From positions 1 through 40,094 of the forward strand of contig VGSJ01000021.1 in NCBI GenBank assembly GCA_016875015.1: 40,094 nucleotides of DNA, given 5' to 3'. A program made the translations under genes and the position numbers. Origin of the DNA: Deltaproteobacteria bacterium. GTDB lineage: Bacteria > Desulfobacterota > Desulfobaccia > Desulfobaccales > 0-14-0-80-60-11. Below the pieces are notes generated by a model that did not search any database, was not told the origin of the DNA, and saw only the letters and a program-made list of their open reading frames with translations. Below are positions 6,825 through 15,901 of this stretch, piece after piece (position 1 is the first letter of the stretch; each line of letters starts with the position of its first letter).

Positions 6825-8021
6825 TCAGGTAAAACTCCGGGCGCAGCATCGGGCGCATCCGGGGAAGAGCCGGCGGGCGATGATCTGCCGGAAGCGGCGC
6901 ATCCGGGGGCCGTTCCAGATCTCCGTGAATGGTTGGGCGGCGATGTCGCCGGCCACCAGGTGCAGGCAGGGCGACACGGTCCCGTCGGCCAAAATCCGGC
7001 AACCCTTCCACAGGGCCTTGCACACCTGGGGGAAGGGATGGGTCAGGTCCAGGTAATAGGGTTCCAGGAGGTCCAGGGGCAGGTTCGGCAGAAAGAGCAG
7101 CTTCAGGCGGCCTTTGGCCAGGCGCCGGGCTTGCCTCAGCTGGTTGAGCAAACCCGGCAGGTCGGCCGGGGTGATCCCGCTTTCATAGTATTCGCCCTCG
7201 GGGATGGAGGGGGGGGCCAGGTCAAGTCCTTCCTGGGCGGCAACCTCGGGCGACAGCGCCCGATTGTGGCTCTGGACGTTGGCGGCGGTATTGAAAATGG
7301 TGTGCTGGAGCTGGAGGATATCCGCCCCCAACTCGTGGGCCAGGGGGACCATGAGCTCCAGGGTGGACAGGCTGGCTTTGGAAATCACACAGTTGACCAA
7401 GATGATGGGCCCGGGGGAACGCTGGCGGTCCCGAGCGGCCACCAGGGTCTTGATGCCCTCGCAGGTTTTCCGGAAGGCGCCCTCCTGCCCCCGAATGGCG
7501 TCATGGACCTCGAAGGGTCCGTCCAGAGAGACCGTCACCATCTCCACCCCCTGGGCCACCAGGCTGTCGGCCAGGCGGTCCAGCAAGATGCCGTTGGTCT
7601 GGAGGTGCACCACGAAGCCCCGCTGCTTGGCCTCGGTCAGGAAGGCGGCGAAATGGGGATAAAGGGTGGGTTCCCCGCCGGTGAGGTAGAGCCGGGGCCG
7701 GAAGGCAGCCACCTGATCCAGGAGGCCGACCCAGACGGACAGGGGCAGCTCCCGGCGGGGGTCGTACCACGGGAGCCCGGTGGGGCCGGGGTCATGGCGG
7801 TGCTGCTCGCACATGACGCATTTCAGGTTGCAGCGCCGGGTGAGGTTGAGGTTGAGGTTCACCGGAGGGGCGCTGGCGCCGTCCCGGAAGCGGCGGTCCA
7901 GGTCAATGCCGAATTTCTTGCGATATTCCTCCCGCAGCAGGGTGTAGGCCATGCGGGGGTTCCGCCGTATAAGCTTAAAGGCCCGGGTGGACAGGGAGGG
8001 TTTGGGCGGCCGGATCGGCAT
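6825..8021 (-). CDS. Radical SAM protein with SPASM-like C-terminus
   Basis: The 398 aa protein carries the radical-SAM cluster motif CNLKCVMC (C64, C68, C71), the SAM-binding TGGEPTLYP block near 114-122 and a Cys-rich C-terminus typical of SPASM/twitch domains (a Cys before GTVSPC, then AGD, EIWNG and FPGCARCC). Such enzymes modify peptides or act in cofactor assembly; many generic members resemble heme d1/MoaA-like proteins. No precursor peptide gene was found nearby, so the substrate is unknown. ATG 8021 with a GAGG upstream was preferred to the TTG one codon earlier. It lies between yggS and the MgtC-like gene in the same direction, separated from the latter by 94 bases. Confidence 0.88.
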   Translation of the reverse strand: MPIRPPKPSLSTRAFKLIRRNPRMAYTLLREEYRKKFGIDLDRRFRDGASAPPVNLNLNLTRRCNLKCVMCEQHRHDPGPTGLPWYDPRRELPLSVWVGLLDQVAAFRPRLYLTGGEPTLYPHFAAFLTEAKQRGFVVHLQTNGILLDRLADSLVAQGVEMVTVSLDGPFEVHDAIRGQEGAFRKTCEGIKTLVAARDRQRSPGPIILVNCVISKASLSTLELMVPLAHELGADILQLQHTIFNTAANVQSHNRALSPEVAAQEGLDLAPPSIPEGEYYESGITPADLPGLLNQLRQARRLAKGRLKLLFLPNLPLDLLEPYYLDLTHPFPQVCKALWKGCRILADGTVSPCLHLVAGDIAAQPFTEIWNGPRMRRFRQIIARRLFPGCARCCARSFT

Positions 8022-8096
8022 CAATTCTCTTACCTCATACCTGGAAAAACGCTCTCAGCGGTCAGCTTTCGCCTGTTTCCCAAAGTTGATTATCTT

Positions 8097-8780
8097 TCAC
8101 CGGCGCTGGCCGAAGATGGCAGCGCCTACCCTGACCAGGGTGGCCCCTTCCTCCACCGCCACCGCGAAATCGCCGGACATGCCCATGGAGAGCTCCGTCA
8201 AGGGCAGGCCGGTGAGCCCCCGCAGCCGGTCCCGCAGTTCCCGCAAGGCCAGGAAGTAGGGGCGCGCCGCCTCCGGGTCGGAAAACCACGGCGGCATGGT
8301 CATCAGGCCCAAAACCCGCAGGTGAGGCAATCGGGCAACCTCCTGGAGCAGCGCCGGCGCCGCCGCAGGCATGACGCCGGACTTGGTGGCTTCGCCCCCC
8401 TGATTGACCTGGATGAGGACGTCCTGGACCTTGCCCTGCGGGGCCGCGGCGGCAGAAAGGGCCTGGGCCAGTTTGAGGCGATCCACCGCGTGGATCAGGT
8501 CGAAGAGTTCCACTGCGCCCCGGGCCTTGTTGGATTGGAGGTGGCCCACCAGGTGCCAGTTCACCTGACGTCCCAAGGCGGCGATCTTGGCTCTGGCCTC
8601 CTGGAGATAGTTCTCCCCAAAGAGGTCTTGGCCGGCGTCAATGGCGGCCCGGATGCGCTCCAGGTCCACGGTTTTGCTCACCGCCACCAGGCGCACGCGG
8701 CCGGGGTCCCGGCCGGCCCTCTGGCAGGCCGCGCTGATGGCGGCCCGCACTTCTTGAAGGTTTTGGGCGATGGGGGTCAC
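8097..8780 (-). CDS. yggS: YggS/PLPBP family pyridoxal-phosphate homeostasis protein
   Basis: The 227 aa protein has the alanine-racemase-like TIM barrel of the YggS/PROSC family, which binds PLP and balances free B6 vitamers without known catalysis. The PLP lysine is K36 in VAVSKT. Further signature blocks are [25 protein letters not shown]...KSG, GLMTMPP and LSMGMSGDF, ending in [11 protein letters not shown]. The GTG start overlaps the end of tatD by 4 bases, so the two are coupled. Length is normal for the family. Confidence 0.95.
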   Translation of the reverse strand: MTPIAQNLQEVRAAISAACQRAGRDPGRVRLVAVSKTVDLERIRAAIDAGQDLFGENYLQEARAKIAALGRQVNWHLVGHLQSNKARGAVELFDLIHAVDRLKLAQALSAAAAPQGKVQDVLIQVNQGGEATKSGVMPAAAPALLQEVARLPHLRVLGLMTMPPWFSDPEAARPYFLALRELRDRLRGLTGLPLTELSMGMSGDFAVAVEEGATLVRVGAAIFGQRR

Positions 8781-9592
8781 GGGTTGGCCGCCTGGTCCGG
8801 CGCCAGCACGGTTGCCTCCTCTAAACCGAAAGCCGCCAGGGTATTGGCCCAGGTGCGGGCCGCGACCTCCTCCAGGGTCAGACCCCGGATAGCGGCCAGC
8901 TGCCGGGCCGTGGCCACCACGTAGGCCGGTTCGTTCCTTTTCCCCCGCCAGGGTTGGGGGGGCAGATAGGGACAGTCGGTCTCCACCAGGATCCGGTCCA
9001 GAGGGGCTTTCGCGGCCACCTGGCGCAAGCCGCCGGCCTTGGGGTAGGTCAGGGTCCCGGAAAAAGACAGATAAAAACCCAGGTCCAGGAAAGCCTGGGC
9101 CTCCGTAAGGCTGCCGTCGAAACAGTGCATGACGCCGCCAATGATGCGGCCCCGGTATTCCCGGAGGATCGACAGGGTCACGGAGGTGGCCTCCCGGGTG
9201 TGGATCACCACGACCTTCTTATGGGCGACGGCGAACTCCAACTGCCGGCGAAACCAGTACTGCTGGATATCTTCCGGGGAGCGGCGCCGATAGAAGTCCA
9301 ACCCGATCTCCCCGATGGCCACCACCTTGGGGTCGGCCGCCAGGGAGTCCAGGGCCGCAAGGTCCGCCTCGGTCATGGCGCCGGCGCCGTGGGGATGGCC
9401 CCCGACGATGGCCACGACCCCCGGGGAGGTCCTCGCGGTTTCGATTACCTGGGGGGCGTCCGCCAGGCCGGTGGCCACATTGATCACCAGGAGCACCCCG
9501 GCCTCCCGGGCCCGGCGCAGCACCGCGGCTTGATCGGGGAAGTGATCCTCCAGGTCCAGGTGGGCGTGAGAGTCGGCCAAACGGATAGACAT
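8777..9592 (-). CDS. tatD: TatD-family metal-dependent deoxyribonuclease
   Basis: The 271 aa amidohydrolase-fold protein carries the TatD signatures: DSHAHLD at 7-13 with metal ligands H9 and H11, IGEIGLDFYRR, IHTREA, MHCFDGS and VETDCPYLPP. Family members are 3'-5' exonucleases or deoxyribonucleases with roles in DNA repair and quality control. The open frame continues 61 codons upstream, but ATG 9592 places DSHAHLD where the family has it and clears the divergent promoter; an ATG at 9625 is a weaker alternative. It is the first gene of the long minus-strand run and overlaps yggS by 4 bases. Confidence 0.93.
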   Translation of the reverse strand: MSIRLADSHAHLDLEDHFPDQAAVLRRAREAGVLLVINVATGLADAPQVIETARTSPGVVAIVGGHPHGAGAMTEADLAALDSLAADPKVVAIGEIGLDFYRRRSPEDIQQYWFRRQLEFAVAHKKVVVIHTREATSVTLSILREYRGRIIGGVMHCFDGSLTEAQAFLDLGFYLSFSGTLTYPKAGGLRQVAAKAPLDRILVETDCPYLPPQPWRGKRNEPAYVVATARQLAAIRGLTLEEVAARTWANTLAAFGLEEATVLAPDQAANP

Positions 9593-9605
9593 ATCTTCAA
9601 GCTTG

Positions 9606-9633
9606 TGGACAATTCCCCTTTGCATGGTAAAAT
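9606..9633 (+). promoter_or_regulatory. Sigma-70 type promoter for the phosphodiester glycosidase gene
   Basis: TGGACA (9606-9611), a 16-base spacer and TAAAAT (9628-9633) form a good match to the -35 and -10 consensus. A TG dinucleotide stands one base before the -10 box, as in an extended -10. The predicted start, near 9640, leaves a leader of about 27 bases before GTG 9667. Confidence 0.55.
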
Positions 9634-9666
9634 ATACGAAATTTCGCCGGGCTGCAAGGAGAGGCG

Positions 9667-10503
9667 GTGACCGCCAGGATTTTTGCTCTTGTTGTGATCG
9701 GTTGGTTGTGGTTAGTGGCAGTCCTGCCTGCGGGGGCGGCGAGCCTGACGCACACCCCGCCTCAATGGCAGCCAATCGGCCGGGGGCTGGCCTTCTCCCA
9801 GGTGGAGGTCCTGCAGGATGGCGAGGTGGTGGCCGGTTTGGCGGTGGTGAAGATCGACCCCGCTGCCAATGCCTTCCGGGTATTGCACGGCGCGCCCCAG
9901 GCCATTACCGCCTGGCAGGAGGCGCTTGGCGCCCCCATCGTGTTCAACGGCAGTTATTATAAAAGCGACGGCAAGCCCTGCGGCCTCGTCATTGCGGACG
10001 GCAAAGCCTTCGGCCCCAAGGGCAACCGGGAAATGCGGGGGATGTTCGTGGCGGAACCCAAAGGCCTGTCCCCGGACCTGCCCCGGGCCACTATCCTGGA
10101 TTTGCTCACCACCCGCGTTGACCCCAATAAATTGCCCTGGACGCAAGGAGTGCAATCCTTTCCGTTGTTGCTGGACTATAAAGGGAAGATCAGGGTAAGG
10201 GATAGCGAGAAAAGGTCCCGCCGCACGGTGATCGCCACGGACCGCAACGGCAACATCCTGGTGTTCAACACCTCCGACAGATTTTTCACCCTTTTTGGGA
10301 TGGCCGAGTTCCTCAAGGGCAGTGACTTCGCGATTGATTCCGCCTTGAACCTGGATGGCGGCACGGAAGCGCAACTCTCTATCAAAACCAAGGACTTCGA
10401 ATTTTATTCTCCCCCTTCCTGGGAGAAATCCATCGGCAACATCATCGATCAGCAGAAGTTCTGGTTGCCTACCGTGGTGGGGGTGTTTCCGCGCCAGGAT
10501 TGA
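9667..10503 (+). CDS. Secreted phosphodiester glycosidase (NAGPA-like) domain protein
   Basis: The 278 aa product starts at a GTG after AAGGAG. Residues 4-24 form a Sec signal peptide (hydrophobic core ending AGAAS). The rest matches the phosphodiester glycosidase fold named after the mammalian uncovering enzyme: FNGSYYKSDGKPCGLVIADG, a RRTVIATDRNG block, then the LNLDGG motif with its acidic residue. In bacteria such proteins act on exported glycans or wall polymers, but the substrate here is unknown. It heads a plus-strand run of four genes with overlaps or short gaps. Confidence 0.85.
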   Translation: MTARIFALVVIGWLWLVAVLPAGAASLTHTPPQWQPIGRGLAFSQVEVLQDGEVVAGLAVVKIDPAANAFRVLHGAPQAITAWQEALGAPIVFNGSYYKSDGKPCGLVIADGKAFGPKGNREMRGMFVAEPKGLSPDLPRATILDLLTTRVDPNKLPWTQGVQSFPLLLDYKGKIRVRDSEKRSRRTVIATDRNGNILVFNTSDRFFTLFGMAEFLKGSDFAIDSALNLDGGTEAQLSIKTKDFEFYSPPSWEKSIGNIIDQQKFWLPTVVGVFPRQD

Positions 10504-10508
10504 CCCTC

Positions 10509-11177
10509 ATGGCCAGTTACCTTATACTGGGGGCCGGGAAATTCGGCTGCCTGGCCCTTAAGCGCCTGGCCCGGCAGGATGCCGCCGCCAGTTTTGTGGT
10601 GGTGGATCGCGACCCCGCGGCCCTGGCGGTGACCCTTGACGGCATTCCGGGCCGGACGCGGGTGCAGGCCGAGGCGGTCGCCTTTCTGGTGCAGCATGCG
10701 GGAGGCGACGGCCGGTGGGACTGGATCATCCCCATGGTGCCGGTGCACGTGGCCTTCCAGTGGCTCCTGGCGGGTCCCCTGGCGGGGTCGGCTTGGCAGC
10801 CGGCCGCGGCGCCGGAGGCTCTGGCGGGGCTTATCCCCGGGGCCCGGCGTGGTCCGCAAGGCGAGCTTTACCTGAGCCGGGCCCGTCACCTATGCCCGGA
10901 TGACTGCGCCGAGCCGGAAGTGTGCCCGGTCACCGGGGAATCACGGGACCTTCCTCTCCACCAGGAGCTGGCCGCCCTTAACCTGGCTGGATATGAGATC
11001 AGGGTCATTCCCAGCCGGCAACTGGCCCCGGGGGTGGGGGGATACTCCCCCCGGCGGTTGCTGGACCTGGCCCGGGATATGGACGCGTTAAAGGGCAACG
11101 TTTTGATCGCCACGGCCTGTCGCTGTCACGGGGTCATACATGGTCTAGCGCAATTCTCGGGGGGAGAGCGTGTTTGA
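10509..11177 (+). CDS. Rossmann-fold protein with C-terminal cysteine cluster, unknown function
   Basis: The N-terminus carries a dinucleotide-binding GAGKFG loop after a short strand (residues 8-13 from ATG 10509) and an acidic VVVDRD end of the second strand, like TrkA_N or dehydrogenase folds. A C-x3-C-x5-C cluster (C129, C133, C139) and a C-x-C-H (C204, C206, H207) could bind Zn or an Fe-S cluster. I do not recognise the family. A TTG at 10500 overlapping the previous stop is the alternative start. Its end overlaps the start of the sigma-54 activator by 8 bases, so the two are probably coupled, and it may act as a redox or nucleotide sensor for the activator. That role is inference from position only. 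Confidence 0.75.
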   Translation: MASYLILGAGKFGCLALKRLARQDAAASFVVVDRDPAALAVTLDGIPGRTRVQAEAVAFLVQHAGGDGRWDWIIPMVPVHVAFQWLLAGPLAGSAWQPAAAPEALAGLIPGARRGPQGELYLSRARHLCPDDCAEPEVCPVTGESRDLPLHQELAALNLAGYEIRVIPSRQLAPGVGGYSPRRLLDLARDMDALKGNVLIATACRCHGVIHGLAQFSGGERV

Positions 11178-12117
11178 TTTTTCCGGGGTTTTAGGTTCCT
11201 CGCCGCGCATCCGGGAGATTTTTCAACTCCTGGCGATGGTGGCCCCTTCGGAGGCCACGGTGCTGCTCCTGGGTGAAACCGGGACCGGCAAGGAACTGGT
11301 GGCCCAGGCCATCCACCGGAACAGCCCCCGGGCAACCGGCCCCTTCGTGGTGGTCAATTGCGCCACCCTGCCCGAGACCCTGCTGGAGAGCGAACTCTTC
11401 GGGCATGAACGGGGCTCCTTCACCGGGGCCACCAACCGCAAAGACGGACGCTTTTTGCTGGCCCACCACGGCACCGTGTTCCTGGATGAAATCGGCGAAC
11501 TCAGCCTGCCGATCCAGGCCAAGATTCTCCGGGTCTTGCAGGCCCGGGAGTTCGAACCCGTGGGGAGCAATCGCACCCAGAAGGTGGATGTGCGCATCAT
11601 CACGGCCACCAACCGGGACCTGGATAAAATGGTGCGGGAGGGCCGGTTTCGGGATGATCTCTATTATCGCCTCAACGTTTTCCCCCTGGTGTTGCCGCCC
11701 CTGCGGGAGCGTCTGGAGGACCTGCCCGTCCTGGCGGATTTCTTCCTTAAGAAGTACGGGGAGAAGAACCGCCGGGGGGCCATCACCCTGGCCCCGGAGG
11801 CGCTCCAGGCCTTCCGGCGCTACCCCTGGCCGGGAAATATCCGGGAGTTGGAAAACGTCATTGAGCGCGGCGTGATCGTCTGTCAGGGCAATGTCCTCAC
11901 CCGGGAGGATTTGCCGGCGGCCATGCAGCCAAAGGACGGGTGGACCGCGGGCGGCGGCGAGGGCGAGCCCGGTTTGCCGGAACTGGAGCGGCAATTGATC
12001 ACCCGCACCCTGGAACGGGTGGCCGGTCAGCGCCGGCAAGCTGCCGAAATCCTGGGCATCTCCCTGGATGAATGGAACCTCAAGATCCGGTCCTACGGAC
12101 TGGAGGCGAGAGAGTAA
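11170..12117 (+). CDS. Sigma-54-dependent transcription activator without a sensor domain
   Basis: The 315 aa protein starts (GTG) almost directly with the AAA+ domain. Walker A GETGTGKE is at 35-42, the sigma-54 contact loop is GSFTGA at 82-87 (usual form GAFTGA), Walker B FLDEIGE at 104-110, and an arginine-finger region [13 protein letters not shown] follows near 157-169. A Fis-type helix-turn-helix closes the protein (about 288-311). There is no receiver, GAF or PAS domain, as in PspF, so control must come from a partner protein. The overlapping Rossmann/Cys gene upstream is a candidate. Target promoters were not found in the window. Confidence 0.92.
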   Translation: MFDFSGVLGSSPRIREIFQLLAMVAPSEATVLLLGETGTGKELVAQAIHRNSPRATGPFVVVNCATLPETLLESELFGHERGSFTGATNRKDGRFLLAHHGTVFLDEIGELSLPIQAKILRVLQAREFEPVGSNRTQKVDVRIITATNRDLDKMVREGRFRDDLYYRLNVFPLVLPPLRERLEDLPVLADFFLKKYGEKNRRGAITLAPEALQAFRRYPWPGNIRELENVIERGVIVCQGNVLTREDLPAAMQPKDGWTAGGGEGEPGLPELERQLITRTLERVAGQRRQAAEILGISLDEWNLKIRSYGLEARE

Positions 12118-12125
12118 ACCCGGCG

Positions 12126-12797
12126 ATGATTTTTGCACCGTTAATTTTTTTCCTGATGCTGATCTTTTTCCTGGCGGCCCTGGTCATGTTGCCCCTTTTG
12201 ATATTGGGGCTGATCGGCGAGGCCTTCCTGCGGCTGGGTATCTCCCCCAGCCTGATATTCTGGCTCCTCATCCTGACCCTGGTGGGCAGCCTGGTGAACC
12301 TCCCCATCTACCGATTCGAGAACCGGGACCTGGTGGGAGAGCAGGTGGTGTCCTATTTTGGCATGCGCTTCCGGGTGCCCCGGTCGGAGCGGAGCCAGGC
12401 GACCATTCTGGCGGTAAATGTGGGCGGGGCCTTGATCCCTATGGCCCTGTCCGGGTATCTGATCTCCCAACTCAATTTTGGCCTCAGCCTGCCGATCCTG
12501 TTGGCGGTAGTGACCGTGGTAGTGAACCGCCTGGCCCGCCCGGTGCGTGGTATGGGCATCGGGGTGCCGGGTCTGGCGCCTCCCCTGGTGGCGGCCCTGG
12601 GAGCTTACCTCTTGTGCGCCCCGGAGCTCCGGGCTCCCTGCGCCTATATCGCCAGCACCATGGGCATCCTGATCGGGGCCGATCTCCTGAACCTGGGGCG
12701 GATCCGGCAGTTGGGGGCGCCGGTGGCCTCCATCGGCGGCGCCGGCACCTTTGACGCCATCTTTCTCAGTGGGATTATTGCGGTCCTGCTCAGCTAA
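12126..12797 (+). CDS. DUF1614 family membrane protein
   Basis: The 223 aa product has about six or seven hydrophobic segments and ends with the SIGGAGTFDAIFLSGIIAVL block that I associate with DUF1614, a family of unknown function in archaea and anaerobic bacteria. A conserved VNVGGALIPM segment lies mid-protein. ATG 12126 was chosen because it starts directly at the first hydrophobic helix; the frame is open further upstream into the activator gene. It follows the sigma-54 activator by 8 bases and is the last gene of that run. Confidence 0.78.
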   Translation: MIFAPLIFFLMLIFFLAALVMLPLLILGLIGEAFLRLGISPSLIFWLLILTLVGSLVNLPIYRFENRDLVGEQVVSYFGMRFRVPRSERSQATILAVNVGGALIPMALSGYLISQLNFGLSLPILLAVVTVVVNRLARPVRGMGIGVPGLAPPLVAALGAYLLCAPELRAPCAYIASTMGILIGADLLNLGRIRQLGAPVASIGGAGTFDAIFLSGIIAVLLS

Positions 12798-12879
12798 GCC
12801 CGGGGCAGGCCGCGACTGTCACTCGCCATAAATGGTATGGTATAAAACAAGCCCTAGCTTGAATACCGACGGTGTTAAG

Positions 12880-12900
12880 CCCCCCTTTTCTAAAGGGGGG
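12880..12900. repeat. Perfect 9-bp hairpin, C6T3/A3G6 type
   Basis: CCCCCCTTT (12880-12888) pairs with AAAGGGGGG (12892-12900) around a 3-base loop. No T tract follows. This is the common intergenic dispersed palindrome of many bacteria. It might still stall transcription after the DUF1614 gene. Confidence 0.75.
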
Positions 12901-12981
12901 GAGAGAAAACTTGGATTTAACTATCATACATATTCATTAATGCCGCGTCGCACTAGTGCGATTAATGGAGGTGGATGGTTT

Positions 12982-13458
12982 ATGCATCAGTTGCGGATGA
13001 GTCGGGAACTTCAACCGGAAGGAGGCCGGGCCTCGGCCCGCCGGCGGTGGCGCCGGATCGCCTCGGTCCTCATGATCCTGCTGCTGCCGGGGCTCCTGGG
13101 AGCCTGGCGCGTCGTCAGCGGCGAGAGCATTGACCGCCGCCACGTGGAGCGCATCCGGGACGGCAAGACCACGAAGAATGAAATCCTCCTCCTGTTTGGC
13201 GATCCCCAGGAAATCGACCGCGCCCCGGAAGGCGTCACTTACACCTACAAGAGCTTCAAGGATGCGCCGGCCATGCCCTATAGACCGGAGAAGCGCGAGA
13301 TCAACCCGCAGTCCGATCAACTCTACGTCATTGATCCCAACAAGCAAATCAAGAAAGCGCCGTTGAAGACCGAAGGCAAGATCCTGCGCAGCACCCTGCT
13401 CATTCGCTTCAAACCCGATGGGCAAACGGTGATGAGCCACGAATACAAAGAGTTTTGA
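12982..13458 (+). CDS. BamE/SmpA-OmlA domain protein
   Basis: The 158 aa product has a hydrophobic N-terminal segment (about residues 28-45) after an Arg-rich stretch. A BamE-like domain follows with the family pattern VERIRDGKTTKNEILLLFGD-P and a YTYKSF strand. BamE-type folds help assemble or anchor outer-membrane proteins. There is no lipobox cysteine at the end of the hydrophobic segment, so this is a membrane-anchored or secreted form, not a classical lipoprotein. ATG 12982 follows GGAGG by about 10 bases; the open frame extends 50 codons upstream through an intergenic palindrome and is not believed to be coding there. folC follows after 11 bases. Confidence 0.8.
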   Translation: MHQLRMSRELQPEGGRASARRRWRRIASVLMILLLPGLLGAWRVVSGESIDRRHVERIRDGKTTKNEILLLFGDPQEIDRAPEGVTYTYKSFKDAPAMPYRPEKREINPQSDQLYVIDPNKQIKKAPLKTEGKILRSTLLIRFKPDGQTVMSHEYKEF

Positions 13459-13469
13459 GGGGAGCCGGT

Positions 13470-14753
13470 ATGACGGCCTTTGCCAATCTGGCCCAGGCTA
13501 CGGCCTGGGTCTTTGATTTACAGAAGTTCGGGATCAAGTTCGGCCTGTCCTCCACCCTCAGCCTGCTGGCTCGGCTAAGGTTGGACCACCGGGAGGGCCG
13601 CTACATCCACATTGCCGGCACCAACGGCAAAGGGTCGGTGGCGGCCATGCTTAGCGCCATCTTGAGCCGGGCCGGCTATCCCGTGGGCCTGTTCACCTCG
13701 CCGCACCTGGTGAGTTTTAGGGAGCGCTACCGCTTAGGGGATGAGGAGGTGCCGGCGGACCGTTTGCTGGCCTTGATCAACGAGGTGCGGGCCGCAGTGG
13801 ACACCGCTGAACCCCCCACTTTCTTTGAGTTCGCCACGGCCATGGCCTTTCTCTACTTTCTCCAGACCGGGGCCGCCCCCATTATCCTGGAGACCGGCAT
13901 GGGTGGCCGCCTGGACGCCACCAACATCGTCCAGCCGTTGGTTTCGGTGATCACCAACATCACCCGGGACCACGAGGAACACCTGGGCGAGGGGCTTTTG
14001 GCCATCGCCGGAGAAAAAGCGGGGATCATCAAACCCGGGGCGCCGCTGGTCACCTATGCCCGGCAAAAACAGGTGCTCCAGTTGTTCCGCAGCCGCTGCC
14101 GGGAAGCGGACGCCCCCCTCTACCAGGGCGGGATAGACTTCAAAACCAGGGGCAAATCCCGGGGGGCTTTCGATTATTTCGGCCTGCAGCGCCACATCCC
14201 CGGCCTGACCCTCAACCTCAGGGGCCGGCACCAGTATGGCAATGCCGCGGTGGCCCTGGCGGTGGTGGAACTGCTCAGCCGGGACGGGTTCCCCGTGCCC
14301 GAGGCAGCCATCCGGGAGGGCTTGGCGACGGCCCGCTGGCCGGGCCGTCTGGAACAGGTCTCCCAGGACCCCCGGGTCCTGCTGGACGGGGCCCACAACC
14401 CCGCGGCCGCCCTGGCCCTGGCCCAGAACCTGAAAAAGACCCGCGACCACGGCCGCCTCATCCTGGTGATGGGGGTCATGGCCGACAAAGACGTGGACGC
14501 CATCTTGGCCCGGCTCCTGCCCCTGGCCCAGATGGTCATCTTTACCCAACCGCAATACTTCCGGGCCGCGACGCCCCGGGACCTGGCCCGGCGGGCCCAA
14601 CCTTACGGCCTGGAAATCCTCCAGACCCCCCGGGTGGCCGCGGCCGTCCAACAGGCCCAGTCCCTGGCCGGGCCCGACGACCATATCGTCATCACCGGCT
14701 CTCTCTATACGGTAGGGGAGGCGAAAGAGTATTTTGAGGGCGGTGAGCAGTAG
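13470..14753 (+). CDS. folC: Folylpolyglutamate synthase / dihydrofolate synthase
   Basis: The 427 aa Mur-ligase-fold enzyme adds glutamate to dihydropteroate and to folates in the cytoplasm. Visible motifs are the P-loop AGTNGKGSVAAML (about 48-60), TSPHLVSFRER, ETGMGGRLDATN, the carbamylated-lysine region AGEKAGIIKPG and DGAHNPAA for the glutamate ligase domain. Length is normal. ATG 13470 has GAGGGGAG just upstream and was chosen over the GTG-type start at 13455 inside the previous gene. Confidence 0.94.
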   Translation: MTAFANLAQATAWVFDLQKFGIKFGLSSTLSLLARLRLDHREGRYIHIAGTNGKGSVAAMLSAILSRAGYPVGLFTSPHLVSFRERYRLGDEEVPADRLLALINEVRAAVDTAEPPTFFEFATAMAFLYFLQTGAAPIILETGMGGRLDATNIVQPLVSVITNITRDHEEHLGEGLLAIAGEKAGIIKPGAPLVTYARQKQVLQLFRSRCREADAPLYQGGIDFKTRGKSRGAFDYFGLQRHIPGLTLNLRGRHQYGNAAVALAVVELLSRDGFPVPEAAIREGLATARWPGRLEQVSQDPRVLLDGAHNPAAALALAQNLKKTRDHGRLILVMGVMADKDVDAILARLLPLAQMVIFTQPQYFRAATPRDLARRAQPYGLEILQTPRVAAAVQQAQSLAGPDDHIVITGSLYTVGEAKEYFEGGEQ

Positions 14754-14791
14754 GGCGGGCACGGCCCGCCGAGGAGCGCAGTGCGCACCCT
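14753..14791. repeat. Dispersed palindromes after folC
   Basis: GGCGGGC and GCCCGCC form a hairpin at about 14754-14770. A GCGCA-G-TGCGC palindrome follows, and its 16 bases with right flank (14776-14791) also occur at 921-936 in copy A's upstream palindrome. A related GCGGGC...GCCCGC hairpin is at 15860-15879. These look like REP-type extragenic elements. Confidence 0.6.
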
Positions 14792-14832
14792 ACATATCTG
14801 CTCACTTTAACCACCAAGGGGTTGGAGGTTCA

Positions 14833-15783
14833 ATGCGCATTTTTGTTTCCGGGTCATTGGCGTATGACCGGATCATGAATTTCCCCGGGCGGTTTGTGGA
14901 TCACATCCTGCCGGAGAAGATTCACATCCTCAACGTCTGTTTCATGGTCAACGGCTTGACGGAGCGGTTCGGCGGCACCGCGGGCAACATCGCCTACAAT
15001 CTGTCCCTGTTGGGGGAGAAGCCCGTCATTGTCGCCACCGCGGGGCGGGATTTCGGCCCTTACCGGGAGTGGCTGGCGCAGTTGGGTTTACCGCTCACGG
15101 GCATCAAGGAGATTCCCGAAGAGTTCACGGCCGGGGCCTACATCACCACGGATTTGGCCGACAACCAGATTACCGGGTTCAATCCCGGGGCCATGAAGCA
15201 CACCTCGGATTACCGCTTTGGCGACCTGGACCCGTCGGCCACCCTGGCCATCGTGGCGCCGGGGAGTCTGGAGGACATGCGCATCTATACCCGGGCGTAC
15301 AAGTACCAGGGAGTGCGTTACATCTTCGATCCGGGCCAGAGCATTCCGGCCTGGGGCGGCGACGAGCTTAAGGAGATGGCCACCGGGGCCCTGGCCCTCA
15401 TCGTCAATGACTATGAACTGGAACTGTTCCGGCAGAAGACCGGCCTGGACGTACCCGGCCTGCTGAAGCTCACGCCCCGTCTCATCACCACCCGGGGGGA
15501 GCAGGGCTCCCTGGTCCAGACTGACCGGGGCGGAGACGATGTCCCGGCGGTGCCGGCCAGCCAGGTCCTGGACCCCACCGGGGCCGGGGACGCCTACCGG
15601 GCCGGTCTGCTCAAGGGTCTGGCCCTGGGTCTCAACTGGCCCGAGGCCGCGCGCATGGGCGCGGTGCTGGCCAGTTTCTGCGTGGAACAGCAGGGCACCC
15701 AGGAACACCGGCTGGAAGTCCCGGAGTTCTGGGGGCGCTATACCGAGCATTTTGGAGCGCCGCCGGCGGCCCCAAGTCGGTAA
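14833..15783 (+). CDS. PfkB-family sugar or nucleoside kinase
   Basis: The 316 aa ribokinase-fold protein carries signature 1 (FGGTAGNIAYNLSLLG, about 48-63) and signature 2 (DPTGAGDAYRAG, about 249-260) with the catalytic Asp of GAGD. The start SGSLAYDRIMNFPGRF resembles adenosine-kinase-like members found in anaerobes. Ribokinase, adenosine/nucleoside kinase or fructokinase activity cannot be separated by eye. ATG 14833 follows TTGGAGG by 4-5 bases; the frame is open upstream through a repeat. It is convergent with kup. Confidence 0.88.
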   Translation: MRIFVSGSLAYDRIMNFPGRFVDHILPEKIHILNVCFMVNGLTERFGGTAGNIAYNLSLLGEKPVIVATAGRDFGPYREWLAQLGLPLTGIKEIPEEFTAGAYITTDLADNQITGFNPGAMKHTSDYRFGDLDPSATLAIVAPGSLEDMRIYTRAYKYQGVRYIFDPGQSIPAWGGDELKEMATGALALIVNDYELELFRQKTGLDVPGLLKLTPRLITTRGEQGSLVQTDRGGDDVPAVPASQVLDPTGAGDAYRAGLLKGLALGLNWPEAARMGAVLASFCVEQQGTQEHRLEVPEFWGRYTEHFGAPPAAPSR

Positions 15784-15859
15784 AGCCCCGAAAACCTCAG
15801 GGGCGGCAGGCGAATAATCCCATGTTCCTGATTCAGTCGCAACAAATTCTCTGAATGCT

Positions 15860-15879
15860 GGCGGGCACGGAGGCCCGCC
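15860..15879. repeat. GC-rich hairpin between convergent genes
   Basis: GGCGGGC (about 15860-15866) pairs with GCCCGCC (about 15873-15879) between the ends of the PfkB gene and kup. No T run follows on either strand. It matches the REP-type repeats near 14754. Confidence 0.55.
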
Positions 15880-15901
15880 CCACCAATAGGTTTGTTTCAG
15901 G

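Noticed and set aside
6753-8924. 723-aa plus-strand frame antisense to the radical SAM, yggS and tatD genes
   Set aside because: It is a shadow frame of GC-rich genes on the other strand; its Gly/Gln/His-rich composition and lack of motifs are typical of such shadows.
9593-9775. 61-codon N-terminal extension of tatD
   Set aside because: It overlaps the divergent promoter and signal peptide of the next gene and has no counterpart in the TatD family, which begins near DSHAHLD.
12832-12981. 50-codon N-terminal extension of the BamE-like gene
   Set aside because: It would translate an intergenic palindrome; the ATG at 12982 has a strong GGAGG.
14734-14832. 33-codon upstream extension of the PfkB kinase
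   Set aside because: It overlaps the folC end and a dispersed palindrome; ATG 14833 has a clear TTGGAGG and starts at the family's first strand.
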